In this document: one piece after another, positions 32,118 through 42,833 of the stretch | How the letters are laid out: each line of letters opens with the position of its first letter | How positions within the stretch are numbered: the first letter of the stretch is position 1 | Assembly: GCA_023512835.1 (NCBI GenBank) | Contig: CM042089.1 | Location: forward strand, 27,656,440-27,720,439 | Direction of reading: 5' to 3' | DNA: 64,000 nt | Source: Taxillus chinensis | Taxonomy: Eukaryota; Streptophyta; Magnoliopsida; Santalales; Loranthaceae | Notes under the pieces: model-generated | What the model saw: the letters and a program-made list of their open reading frames with translations, nothing else | Databases searched by the model: none | Told to the model about the DNA's origin: nothing | Made by a program: the position numbers and the translations under genes

Positions 32118-33734
32118 TGTAAGGACCCGTACCTTGAGTAGTGGTTTGCCTCCCGAGTAGTTTTTCTAGATTTTGACCTAGTAGTTGGACTCCAAGAATT
32201 CACGTGCAAAAGGAAAGATGCTTAAATGATGTCCTCTATCTACCACAAGTTTCAGACCAAAGGACATGTATGTGAGGGCACTGATAGGGTCCAATTCACG
32301 GCAAGGTAATGTCTTCCAAAGATGCAAGGAGGCTAGGGTGAAGTTTGAGAGCATTTGGAGTTCATATGGAGTGCCGGAATTCCCAATCACGGCAAATTGG
32401 CGTGCCATATTTTTGCATGGTTCCCTTGGTTTTGGCATTCTAAGGAACTTTCTCCAAAGGACCATGTTGAAATTCGATTATTTTGTTGTATGGATGCGGA
32501 AAGGTTGTAGCTTGGTAATCAAAACTACGTCGTTTGATCCCGGGTTTACTTAATCAAAACTACGTCGTTTTGATGTGAATGGTGTCTATATAAGGAGGGC
32601 TTGAGTTTGAGTTTAGGGTTCTTGTGTTCCTTTCTGCCGCCGCCGCCCGAGAGAGAGAGCTAGAGAGAGAGAGGGAAGGGGAGTTGCTTGGTTGCTTCCG
32701 AGCATCCGGCGTGGGGAGGACGTTGGCGGGGAGCAAGGAAGAGGCTTAAGGTAGGGGTTCTGTTCTTCCTAAACCCTCCCGTCCTAGGGTCCTAGGGCAT
32801 TCGGCCGTATCTGTTTATATATATATAGTAAATTCATATAGGTGGATCTCCTATATGAATGTTGGCCTTGGCATTTTGGTGTGGTTCTTGATCTATATGC
32901 TATATGTTTGATGAAAAGCCTGTGTGAATATAGTTATGTGATATGCGAAGTGTTTGAAATTATGCCCTGAGGCCGTGCATGTTAGTGTTGTGGAAATGCC
33001 TGTGTGGCCGGGTTTGTGAGCTTGTGGATATAGCATGCTAATGTTCGAGGTTATTCCGTGTGACTAAGCATACTTAGGTTTGATGTTATGCCCGTATGGC
33101 CATGTGTCTGCGTGTTTGCTTGTACACCCGGTGGGTGTGGAAGCCTGGGACTGTTTTGTGGAACCCGGTGGTCGTGGAAGCCGGGCTGTTTTGTGGAACC
33201 CGGTGGTGTGGAAGCCCGGGATGTTTTGTGGAACCCGGTGGGTGGAAGCCCGGGATCGTTCTTGAAACCCGGTGGGTGGAAGCCCTGGAGTGTTTATGTA
33301 CTAGCCCATGTATGACTGTGTTTGCGTTATAGCCTTAACCATATCTGGTGGGATAATTGTATCACGACACAAAGACTTGTACACAAGGCATGTAGATACC
33401 AGGCATGGGATGGGTTGGGAGACATGATCCCTCTGAGTGGGTTGCTCACCCCTCCTACCATGTTGTTTTCTTTTCAGAACCTACGGGCGTAGGGGGACCC
33501 CAAGGTGGAAACCTTATTTATTTAATTTGTTTATGTTATTTTTTTATGAGAATCGATGTAACCCCGGGGGAAAGGATTTTGTTGTAATAAACCTGGATTG
33601 GATGCTTTTAAGGAATATTACTTTCGAATGTTGTGGATGTTTAAAATGTTAAATTCTTGTTTTGTATCCTACCCCTTGCCCTCCGTGTGGTAAAGGGAGT
33701 CACGCACCGTTCCTCGGTGGAAATCCGGGCGTGA
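32118..33734 (+). mobile_element. Chromovirus C, 3' LTR
   Basis: About 1,617 bp from TGTAAGGACCCGTACCTTG to CCGGGCGTGA, then TSD GATAC (33735-33739). ACGT palindromes at 32520-32536 (one base short) and 32555-32572, TATA at about 32584-32592, a short GA tract at 32650-32672, tandem CCCGGTGG repeats at 33126-33300. It is related to the LTRs of A but diverged through most of U3. Confidence 0.88.
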
Positions 33735-33739
33735 GATAC

Positions 33740-35352
33740 AACTGGCCCAGAAGAAGCTCAACCAGCCGATGTACAAGATCCACCCGATCTGGCAGAGCTT
33801 CAAATCATTGATTACTCACCACCACTTGCGCAGAACTATAGGTGGACTCGAAACCACCCATCAGATCAAGTGATTGATGATCCTACTGTTGGAGTAAGAA
33901 TAAGGGCAGCCACCTCCAACTTGTGTCTCTACTCTTGTTTTCTATCACAGATAGAGCCAAAGGTGGTGGATGAAGCCTTTCAAGATTCAAACTGGATAGA
34001 CGCTATGCAAGAAGAGCTTAATCAGTTTAAGAGGAACGAAGTGTGGACATTAGTACCAAGGCCTAGGTCACAACTAGTCATTAGAGTTAAATGGGTGTTT
34101 CGGAACAAACTAGATACTGATGGAATAGTAATCCGGAACAAAGCTCGACTGATAGCCAAAGGATATCGTTAAGAAGAAGGCATTGATTATGAGAAAACCT
34201 TTGCTCTAGTAGCTAGACTTGAGGCGATCCGAATGCTCCTAGCGTATACATCCTATGAAAACTTCACAGTTTATCAAATGGACGTCAATAGCGCTTTTCT
34301 TAATAGAGATCTTCAAGAGGAGGTTTATGTTGAACAAGCTCTGGGCTTCGTTGAACACAAGGCTGAACATATGGTATATAAACTACGGAAAGCCTTGTAC
34401 GGATTGAAGCAAGCTCCAAGAGCCTGGCACGACACACTATCGGAATTCTTACTCGAACACAACTTCAGAAAAGGGAAGATTGACACCACATTATTTCTAC
34501 GGAAAGAGAAAGGTCATTCTCTGTTCGTACATATTTATGTGGGTGACATCATTTTCGGATCATCTAATCCGAAGCTTTGTGAAGAATTTGCAAAGTTGAT
34601 GACTGACAAGTTTGAAATGAGCAAGATGGGAGAATTATCTTACTTCCTCGGAATTGAAGTCAAACAATTGAAGGAAGGAATCTTTATTAACCGAGCTAAG
34701 TACACACGTGACTTAATCAAGAAGTTTGGTATGGAAGGTTCATCTCCCACAAAGACTCCCATGCTAGTCAGTGTCAAGTTAGATCCTGATGCTGACAGAA
34801 AATCAGTGAATGTGACTGAATACAGAGGGATGATAGGATCATTGTTGTACCTTACAGCAAGTCGCCCAGATATTATGTTTGCAACGTGCATTTGTGTAAG
34901 ATATCAGGCGAATCACAAAGAGTCACACACGCTTCATGTAAAACGGATATTGCGGTATCTCAAAGGGACAGTGAATTTGGGACTCTGGTATCCAAAGGAG
35001 TCCAACTTCTCATTATTCGAATATTCTGATGCTGATTTTGCCGGGTGTCGCATCGACAGGAAGAGCACTAGTGTTACTTGTCAGTTCCTTGGAAACAGAT
35101 TGATTTTATGGTTCAATAAGAAGCAGAATTCCGTATCAACCTCTACTATTGAGGCAGAATATATAGCTATTGATTCTGCTGGATGCAAAGTCAACTTACT
35201 GACTATGGTTTTAACATGACGTCTGTTCCACTATATCTCTCGAACATATTGCTACGGATGATCAACTCGCAGACATACTCACCAAGCCCCTACCTGACGC
35301 AAGATTTTCCGAATTACTCCTCAAATTAGGTATGTTTGACCTTTCTGCATAG
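33740..35352 (+). pseudogene. pol: Copia (+) reverse transcriptase-RNase H
   Basis: Continues the pol frame from 25739 after element C. Linker, then copia RT: FQDSNWIDAMQEELNQFKRN, VWTLVPRP, VKWVFRNKLD, TAA at 34170 where relatives have Gln (KGYR-stop-EEGIDYEKTFA), YQMDVNSAFLNRDLQEEVYV, LYGLKQAPRAWHD. The catalytic YVDD is YVGD (near 34540), which would abolish polymerase activity. RNase H: SDADFAGCRIDRKSTSVTC and STIEAEYIA. After LTDYGFN a deletion removes about 40 residues, and the end (DDQLADILTKPLPDARFSEL to FDLSA, stop near 35350) is in another frame. It is a defective copy of a SIRE/Maximus-like or related copia pol; the lineage is tentative. Confidence 0.9.
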
Positions 35353-36880
35353 TTTCTAATTTATTCATTCAACAGTATTTCTTTCAAGACATGCATCGTG
35401 TTTCATGATGAGCGTTAGACACTTACTGTTCTTACTACAGATCATCTTTACTTGTGTCATGCATATTGTTCTGATAATTTTCTCATATTTTCATATGAGA
35501 GGATGCTTGCGTTTCCCGACTGAAGTCGCTTAAGCTAACATAATTAAAGGTATATGAATAAAACCTCCTTATGATTTCATGATTCGAATTTTCAATATTA
35601 ACATGCCTGGTTGAAGAAATGAAATGGGTTAGCTCAGAATGCCTGGTGGATAAAATCACAGTTGCAGTCGATCAGCTTCGGAAGTGGAGTTTTCCTCAAG
35701 GATAGATAGCAATTTCTCACGATCTAAATATTAAGCAGGAAATGTCCATCGAGAGGATCGCATGGTCAAAGGGGGAGAAAATGTTTTATCTATTACCCAA
35801 GTAATACCCCCCTTATTTGTCTCGTGACCTCTTTCCTGAGGGGGGGTCTTTCTCGAGAGGATCGCACGATCTAAGGGGGAGCAAAAGCTTCATCTATTAC
35901 TTCCATAATAACCCCCTGATATGTCTTGGATGCTCTACCCTATAACTCTTACTTCTGGATCTGACTGGGCATGCATTGTTGAATCGGAATTGTGGCATGA
36001 TTGAATATTTTTGTTTATTCAACTGTACATTTTAATATAATAATCAATTGATTGTTTCTAGCATGTGTTCTTTAATCCATTCTCACTCATAAATTTTAAG
36101 TTAGGCAACTCATATAAATTTAATTCATCTTAGCTACATCTTTCAGCATGAAGGTTTCGTTATGTTGACTAATATGAACTTATGTGTTTCTTATTTGACA
36201 TATGCTTTGATTTCAGTAAAAATGATCCTTAACTCGTATGTATGTGTCTCGCTTTATTTTTAATGCATAAGTTCTGATTATTTTAGTTCGGATTATGCTG
36301 ACTTTCCGTATTTGTTTTATATCCGTACTAATCCCAACCTATTAAGTCTTCTGTTCTATTAGTTTATTTTTGTGAAGCTACAGGTTCAGATTCCCTTTTG
36401 CATTTTCACCGATATATATCTTGTCTGATGTCTCGGATTTGAAGTGTTGTAGTACTTCTTTTCTATTCGACTTCAAGACAGCAAAAGAATCTATTTTTCT
36501 CTTACAGCACCTGTTTCTACGGACTTGGTCTATTTTTCATCCGAATACTCTTCTACGGATTATCTTTACCCCGGATGAAAGTCGGTTCAATTCCTCCTGA
36601 CTCTTGGAACTCTCAAATTGTGATAAACAAAGTATTATCTTACATCGCGTATTTTTATGGAGGGATAATGATGGTCCATTAAATGCATGTCTCAAGATGG
36701 GAAATTAGTCATTTCATTTTCCGGAAGAAGGCATACAGCCATCATAAATGCTTGGTTATGCTGCCTCCATGTCATCTCTTTTTTCGGAGGCGCACACCTA
36801 TCAAGTCTAATGACATCAGATTGTCAGGCGGTTCGCTATTTATTTCGCTTAAACCATAAACCCGCTGGCATCCACTGACC
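35353..36880 (+). other. Non-coding spacer between copia pol and Ulp1-like gene
   Basis: AT-rich stretch without a convincing ORF. Two imperfect ~60-bp repeats (35751-35812, 35855-35915) each contain GAGAGGATCGCA then AAGGGGGAG, resembling internal polypurine tracts, followed by ATCTATTAC. Copia elements of the SIRE type often carry a spacer and an extra ORF at this place. Confidence 0.6.
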
Positions 36881-36882
36881 TA

Positions 36883-36997
36883 CTATATATATCATAAGCC
36901 TTCACGCAAAGAGCGACTTATTACTCTCAAATTTCATAGTCGCTCTTCCTTTTCTCAAACCTTAAAATTCCTTTCCCTTCTCTAGCATTCATTTCCA
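36883..36997 (+). promoter_or_regulatory. Putative internal promoter and 5' leader
   Basis: ACTATATATATC at about 36883-36894 is a good TATA-like box. It is followed by a pyrimidine-rich leader (CTCTTCCTTTTCTC, CCTTTCCCTTCTCTAGC), typical of plant transcription starts, up to ATG at 36998. This suggests the extra gene was or is transcribed independently of the LTR. Inferred from composition only. Confidence 0.5.
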
Positions 36998-39663
36998 ATG
37001 GCACCCAGGACCTCTCTCTCCGGCGTTAATCCCGACCATCTAGTTGATTGGAACGTTATTCCCAATCCTCCGGCATGGTTTCTGGAGCTTCGCCCCTTAC
37101 TAGAAGCAAGTCACATCCTGAACTGGCCTCTGATCCTGTCGATCTCCTCATCGACAATGTTGCAGAGTTCTACCGGACCATTCGCTGCACCACCGACTCC
37201 ATCCGTTACACCGTTCGGGGTGAGTCCATTGTCATCACCCCAAACATCCTTTGCACCTCTCTCCATATCCCTTCCGGTCCTCATCAATGACCAGACTTAG
37301 AGCAAATGGCAGCTTCCATGGGCTGCACTTACAAAGGGAAGGAATATAAGGTAAAGTCCTTCTAGGGTCACTACAGATGTATGGCGACCATCCTGAGCCG
37401 GTGCCTTCTGGCTCGCATAACAGCCCTTGACTCCATCTTGTACGATCTGCTTCTCGCGATGTACGGAGTCTTTAAGGGTCTCCCAATGGATTGGGGGACT
37501 TTCTTGTTCCGACTGCTGGGGAACAACCCAAAGAATCAATCCTTTGGGCAGATACTCAGCATCGTTTTCCGGCATCTTCGTCCATCCCACTTCAACGGAC
37601 ATGGCGTCATCCCCTTTCCCCAGGCCTTCTACCTTCGCCATCTTACAACTGACGGGAATCTGACAGCCAGCTAGCCCTTTGCTACTATTCGCCTCCTCCC
37701 TGCTCCGGAACAACAGGGTAGCTTGGTTAGTGACCCAGCCGACAGCTCTACCCACCGGTCCTCACGGATTCGGTCCGTAGCTGCTCCTTCTATCTCCTGA
37801 GGCTCCCAGCACAGCATTCGCGCAGACCCATCAGAGGTTACGGGGACGTCTCAGCCAAGTTATCCTCTGACTAATACTCCAGCGCCTTCTGCTGCTGATG
37901 TCCCTGCACCTGATTCTCCTGCTGTTGCTGCGGCAATGGCTGATGTCCCTACCTCTTCTCTGGAAGCACCCTTACCCCCACTTCCTCAACCTCGAGACTA
38001 CCTCGACCATCTCCCCGCCGACACCATAACGAACCTATAGTTCCGTTTCAGCCTAGCCCGCACAGCCACCATCCCCGACAATGACCTTCGGGTGTATTAC
38101 ACTCGCCACACCAAAACCCGGAGGAAATGATCGTCTGGAATCTGGACCACGGCTTCCTTATGCCAGCCTCTATTCCTGATGTCCCTTTTGCTGTTACCTC
38201 CAGACCGGCCCATGACGCATGGGTTCCTTCCCCTGTTGAGGCCGGGCCCTCTTCTCCTATTGCAGCCATTCCCATCGTTGACCTCTCTGGTCAAAGCAGA
38301 TCGGCTACCCCTGGATGCTTCCGATGCTCCGGCTGGTCCTTCTGCTGTTGCTACTGACCAACCCCTCTCTGCCCACCGTACTCCTACCCCTCTTCATACG
38401 GGGGAGTCCTCCAAAGCCCCTGAGTTTGCGCTCGGACGCGCCTCGTTTGGCACAATTCACTCCGACACTGTGATCTCTGCACAGCTGGACCGACACGCCC
38501 AAGCCCAGAGTGCCCAAATTGCTACCATTGCTATCAAGGGTTATGCTCTCGGCGCCCAACTCCTCTCCGCCCTAACTGACTCTTTCACTTCCATCGAGCA
38601 AAAGATGGATCTTGTAGCCTCGTCCATGCATTCCTTGTCAACCTCATTCGCGGACCTAGCTCACACGATGGCTCATCCTCCTACTGCCCCTCGGCGATCT
38701 ACCAAAATGGGAGAGAGAGTATCATCTGATCCTCTTACAACTTCCTCCGCTCCTGCTGGTAAGCGGCCTGCATCTACATTGCTTCTGGGAGTTCCTATCC
38801 CCAAATGCAGCCGCTTCTGTCAGCCCAGCTCCTCAAATGCAGCTCCTCCTTCGACCTCTCAATCCGTGGCGGTCACCTTCCTCCCATCATACGCGAAACG
38901 TGATCCACATGATGCGGATGGAAGTGTTTTTAATAAAATGACAAAGTATGCCACTTCTACTGCTAACCGAAGATATCTGTCAGATATGTATCCCTTTTCC
39001 CCTGAAGATATTTAGACTCTACATTCTGAGAAGGGTCTGTTTACCACGGATAATATAGATAACTTCTCTCGGGTAGTAAAGATGGAGATGAGGCTGTTTC
39101 TGTCTCTATACAAGGACGAACACTTGTCTGATGTCTTGCCGTGTTGGTCTGAGGGCTATCTTCCAAACATAGCCCATATCCAGACCTTCATTGACGGAAC
39201 TACTAAGGATGTCAAGCCATGGAAAAATCTTTCCTCAGTCCTCATTCCGTATCGGGTCAAGATGCTGCACTTCATGCTAATTGTCTTTCTGATTCCGTCA
39301 AAGCAGATGCTCCTGATTGATTCTCACCAAGTTGTAGATAACAAAGTTAGAAAGAATCAACTGGAATCATTATGTCTTCAACTGACAAAAGTAGTAAAGC
39401 AATCCGGGCTTTATGAAGACATGGGTCAAATTCCTCTGGCTCCAACTGAAAAGTTGAAGGCGGTGATCCGGAGCAAGAAGCAAGTGCCTTAACAACCCGA
39501 TGGAGATAGTTGCGGAGCCTTTGTCTGTTTCTTCATCAAATCTTTCATAAGGGTGAATGAAGACTGGAACAACATCCACGACTATACAATGGAGCAGACA
39601 ATGGAGCTTCGAGAGAAGGTAGTAACAATGATCTTCAAGTATAGTAAGCCTTATATACCTTAA
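36998..39663 (+). pseudogene. Extra copia gene: transposon-protein domain + Ulp1/C48 protease
   Basis: Starts MAPRTSLSGVNPDHLVDWN, then shifts to the frame that carries the rest. DPVDLLIDNVAEFYRTIR and ITPNILCTSLHIP resemble the 'putative plant transposon protein' domain (37100-37290). A helical part (LSRCLLARITALDSILYDLL, 37390-) and a long Pro/Ser/Ala-rich linker with a likely coiled coil (38560-38680) follow. The C-terminus fits a C48 cysteine protease: His in KMLHFMLIVF (39268), Asp in MLLIDSH (39319), Gln (39493) and Cys in DGDSCGAFVCFF (39511). The His-Asp distance of 17 residues equals that of yeast Ulp1. Such proteases remove SUMO from proteins. About six stops (e.g. TAA 39490) and a frameshift inactivate this copy. 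Confidence 0.75.
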
Positions 39664-39811
39664 TGTAAAATTCTTGTATCAAGACTGAATTGTACTTTTG
39701 TTGCTGACTTAATGGAATATGGAAGTTATCTTTATTTCTGTATGTTATCTTTTTGCTTCACTTATCAGATCAGATTATAAAGGGTTTTGGCATATCCATA
39801 TTGGGGAAGAT
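39664..39811 (+). other. 3' untranslated region and copia polypurine tract
   Basis: AT-rich tail after the Ulp1-like frame. TTGGGGAAGAT at 39801-39811 directly precedes TGTTGGATC and is the likely polypurine tract. Confidence 0.6.
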
Positions 39812-40977
39812 TGTTGGATCAAGCCCAGAATTTGGATGATGCGGATAAAATCCTATGTAATTTGATTTGAGACATTGCATGTTTATTCTTAAGTTGTTGC
39901 AGAATATATGATCTTAATCCGGACCTTCACTCCTGAGAGAAAAGCTAAGGACAGGATACATAATCTTGATCCGGATCATTGTAAGTGTCGTCAAACACTT
40001 GATAAATAACCAAGTCTTCATGCGAAATAAGGATCACTCGACGGACCAAATGCTTAAAGCAATGGACTAAGGATTTCATATCTTTTACTTTAAAATGGAC
40101 TAAGTTAAATAGATGTGGAGTAAGAATCCTAGTTTACATCTAGCATGGAGTAAGAGAAAGTTATCACGGAATAAAAAGTTAAGTCTTCCACTCAAGTTGA
40201 CTAATGACAAGAAGACACGGTGTAAGGAATCCAAGTCTTTCATACATGCGAAGTAAGGAACGACTTGTGTGGAATAAGGACCCAAGTCCTTTATTTGCAC
40301 GGAGTAAGGAAAAGAGATGTAGAGTAAGGAATCCGAACCTTTTACTCATACGGAGTAAGGATGCACTAATATAGAGTAAGCCATCTGGACTTTTCAACTC
40401 ATGCGGAGTAAGGAACTCATGCGGAGTAAGGAAGCACTGATACGGAGTAAGCTCTCCGGACTTCTCATTAATACGGAGTAAGGAAGCGCTGACATGGAAT
40501 AAGGATTCTAGTATTAAACTGACACGGAGTAAGAAACTACTGACACGGAGTAAGGATCCGAGCTTCATTAACACGGAGTAAGGAACTTTGCGATGAATTA
40601 AGAAGACGCTACTTCAACTTATCAGCTTCGCATTCAAAGTCATCATCTCGATCGTTGTGTTCCATTGGAAGACAAACTCGTTGAAAAAAGTGCAAGTGCA
40701 TACATGTACAAGAGCTTATAGAGATTATATTGGCTAGTGTGTAAGTCATTGCAAACAGAGTGTAAGAGAATCGTTCAGTAGATTAAAAAGTTTCATTAGC
40801 TTTAATCTGCTATATTTTGTTATAATTATCTCTTGATAATAAAACAAAATACTTTCACTATCTGGTTATCTTCCGCATTGATTATATCTTTTAACCAGAT
40901 AAGTGTTGTGCCAGAGACGAGCGAAGAGTTTTTGATTAGAGCTTATTCACCCCCCTCTAGGCTCCCAAGGACCAACA
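39812..40977 (+). mobile_element. Copia (+) 3' LTR
   Basis: 1,166 bp from TGTTGGATCAAGCCCAG to GGACCAACA. Its last 250 bases match the 5' LTR remnant at 9270-9417, and its reverse complement matches 62756-63506 and 42834-43133. U3 contains about 17 copies of (A)CGGAGTAAGGA (40070-40590). GTTATCT/ATCTTTTAACCAGATAAG near the end forms an imperfect inverted repeat. Copia (-) sequence starts immediately after it (GAAAC), so the element inserted into its own relative. Confidence 0.9.
40070..40590 (+). repeat. CGGAGTAAGGA interspersed tandem motif
   Basis: About 17 copies of an 11-bp motif, ACGGAGTAAGG with variants GGAATAAGG and GCGAAGTAAGG, spaced 20-45 bases apart with unrelated spacer bases. 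Its reverse complement (CCTTACTCCGT) makes a matching array in the minus-strand LTR at 62815-63300. Confidence 0.85.
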
Positions 40978-42717
40978 GAAACATTTCTTCTTGCTCCACT
41001 GGTGCTAGGAGATTGGTCAGTAGGAGTGACAGGAAGATTCATGAATTGTGAGTAGTCAGTTGTGTCTGTCTGACCCTGCACATTAGAACTTGAAGATCCT
41101 ATTCTTGACCAATCCAGATTAGCTTCATCAAAAGTAACATGGATAAAATTTTCAACTTTTAAAAGATTTCTGTTAAAAATACGATAAGCCTTGCTAGTTA
41201 ACGAGTATCCAACAAAGACCCCATCATTGGATTTTGGCTCAAATTTGCTTTGGGGTTCTTTACCATTGTTAAGCACGTAGCAAGCACACCCAAAAGCTTT
41301 GAGATGGGAGATTGATGGCTTTCTTCCTCTCTACATCTCGTAGGGTGTTTTCATGGTAAATTTGTTGATTAAAGTTCTGTTCTGAATGTAGCATGCAGTG
41401 GACACAACTTCAGCCCATAGATTGAGAGGAAGTTTTTTCCCTGCTAACATTGATCTACCAGCCTCAGCTAATGTACGATTCTTACACTCAACAACCCCAT
41501 TCTGTTGTGGAGTATTGGGCGCAGAGAAGTCATGTTGAATGCCCTGTTCAGAACAATATGATCTCATATCTAAAAAGTCAAATTCTATACCATGATCACT
41601 CCTGATGCGTTTGATGCTCAATCCTTGTGAATTTCTTATCCAGTTGAAGAGATCTACTCGATGTTCAAAGGTTTGATCCTTTGATTTCATGAACATTACC
41701 TATGTATATCTGGTGAAGTCATCAATAACCACAAAGGTGTATCTCACACCAGTAAGTGAAGCAATAAAAATGTTATCACAGAGATCCATATGAAGAAGTT
41801 GTAAGGGAGCAGATATAGAATTAATAGATTTGCTCTTAAAGTTATGTTTGATTTGTTTGCCAAGTTGACATTATCGACAGAGAGTGTCTATGGAGTACTT
41901 GTGTTTGGCCAAGCCAGTGACCAAATCAAGCAATGCTAATTTAGAGAGTCTTAAAATTTAAATGCGTGCAATGCTTGTGCCATAGCCAACTTTCTTCAGT
42001 TAATGCTTTAGTGAGGAAGCATACAGGACCAGAAGAATTATTTCTTAAGATCACTGAATATATGTCCCTATCTCTTGATCGACAAAGCTTAATATCTCCG
42101 GATAGGTTTTCCCTAATTGTGCAGGTGTTGGACAGGAATGAAACAGTGAATTCCTTGTTACATAAATTACTGACGCTCAGCAGATAATGCTTCAAACCTT
42201 CGACTAGTGCAACTTTTGTAATTGATACACAGTCATTGGTTAAAGTGTCATACCCCGAGTCTTACCTTTGCTATTGTTGCCATAAGATACGGATGGTCCT
42301 CATTTGTCAGTAATGTCCGAAGATGATGTAACATAGGCTAGAGCCTTTTCGTTTGCATACTACCAGGCTCTTTCCTCATTAGTGAGTTCAGCGTCAGTCT
42401 TTGGCCTTCTTACTCAATTGCCTCTGATAGTCATCGGAATAGGATTCTCCTTATGAAGACAGGGTCACATGAGATGATCATAGCACATCATAAACATGCG
42501 CATGCGAGCTTTCCACTAGAAAAAAAAGCTCGGGTGTGAATTTTGGCGGTTTGCTAAGAGTAAATCTAGAACTCCGTTGTTGACGAGCAGCAGTGGTTTG
42601 AGCACTTGTGCTCTAATTGACATTGTCACTACCACTGCGGTTAGGGATGGGCTCTTGAGCACCTTCAGACTTGATGCGAGCGTTGAACAGCATGCTGCTT
42701 TCTTCAGCCATTTGAGT

Positions 42718-42720
<3 letters not shown>
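40978..42720 (-). pseudogene. Copia (-) gag-protease-integrase remnant
   Basis: Reading on the minus strand from 42720: gag start MAEESSMLFNARIKSEGAQE (near 42710), capsid start, then an internal deletion at about 42308-42318 that joins AYVTSSSD of gag to the protease tail (DK-stop-GPSVSYGNNSKGKT). The GAG-pre-integrase region follows (TIRENLSGDIKL, LWHKHCTHLNFKTL; 41941-42195). The integrase core (41331-41696) has SDHGIEFDFLDMRSYC and PQQNGVVECKNRTL, where the catalytic Glu is followed by Cys. The IN C-terminus is at 40980-41276. It is the same family as the plus-strand element. It is truncated at 40978 by that element; RT, RNase H and its other LTR are absent. Confidence 0.88.

Positions 42721-42791
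<71 letters not shown>
42721..42791. repeat. (GA)n microsatellite
   Basis: About 70 bases of GA repeat in the leader of the minus-strand copia element, between gag and the primer site. Confidence 0.95.
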
Positions 42792-42794
<3 letters not shown>

Positions 42795-42819
42795 TCTCTA
42801 TGTTGAGAAGGTAGAACTC

Positions 42820-42831
42820 GCTCTGATACCA
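42820..42831 (-). other. Copia (-) primer-binding site
   Basis: GCTCTGATACCA, which is TGGTATCAGAGC on the minus strand, two bases from the LTR edge. Confidence 0.9.
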
Positions 42832-42833
42832 CT

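Noticed and set aside
35353..36880. Env-like ORF expected in SIRE-type copia elements
   Set aside because: No long frame, signal peptide or transmembrane helix in this spacer.
38179..39015. 278-codon frame as an independent gene
   Set aside because: It is the linker/coiled-coil part of the broken Ulp1-like gene, in the same overall frame as the parts before and after it.
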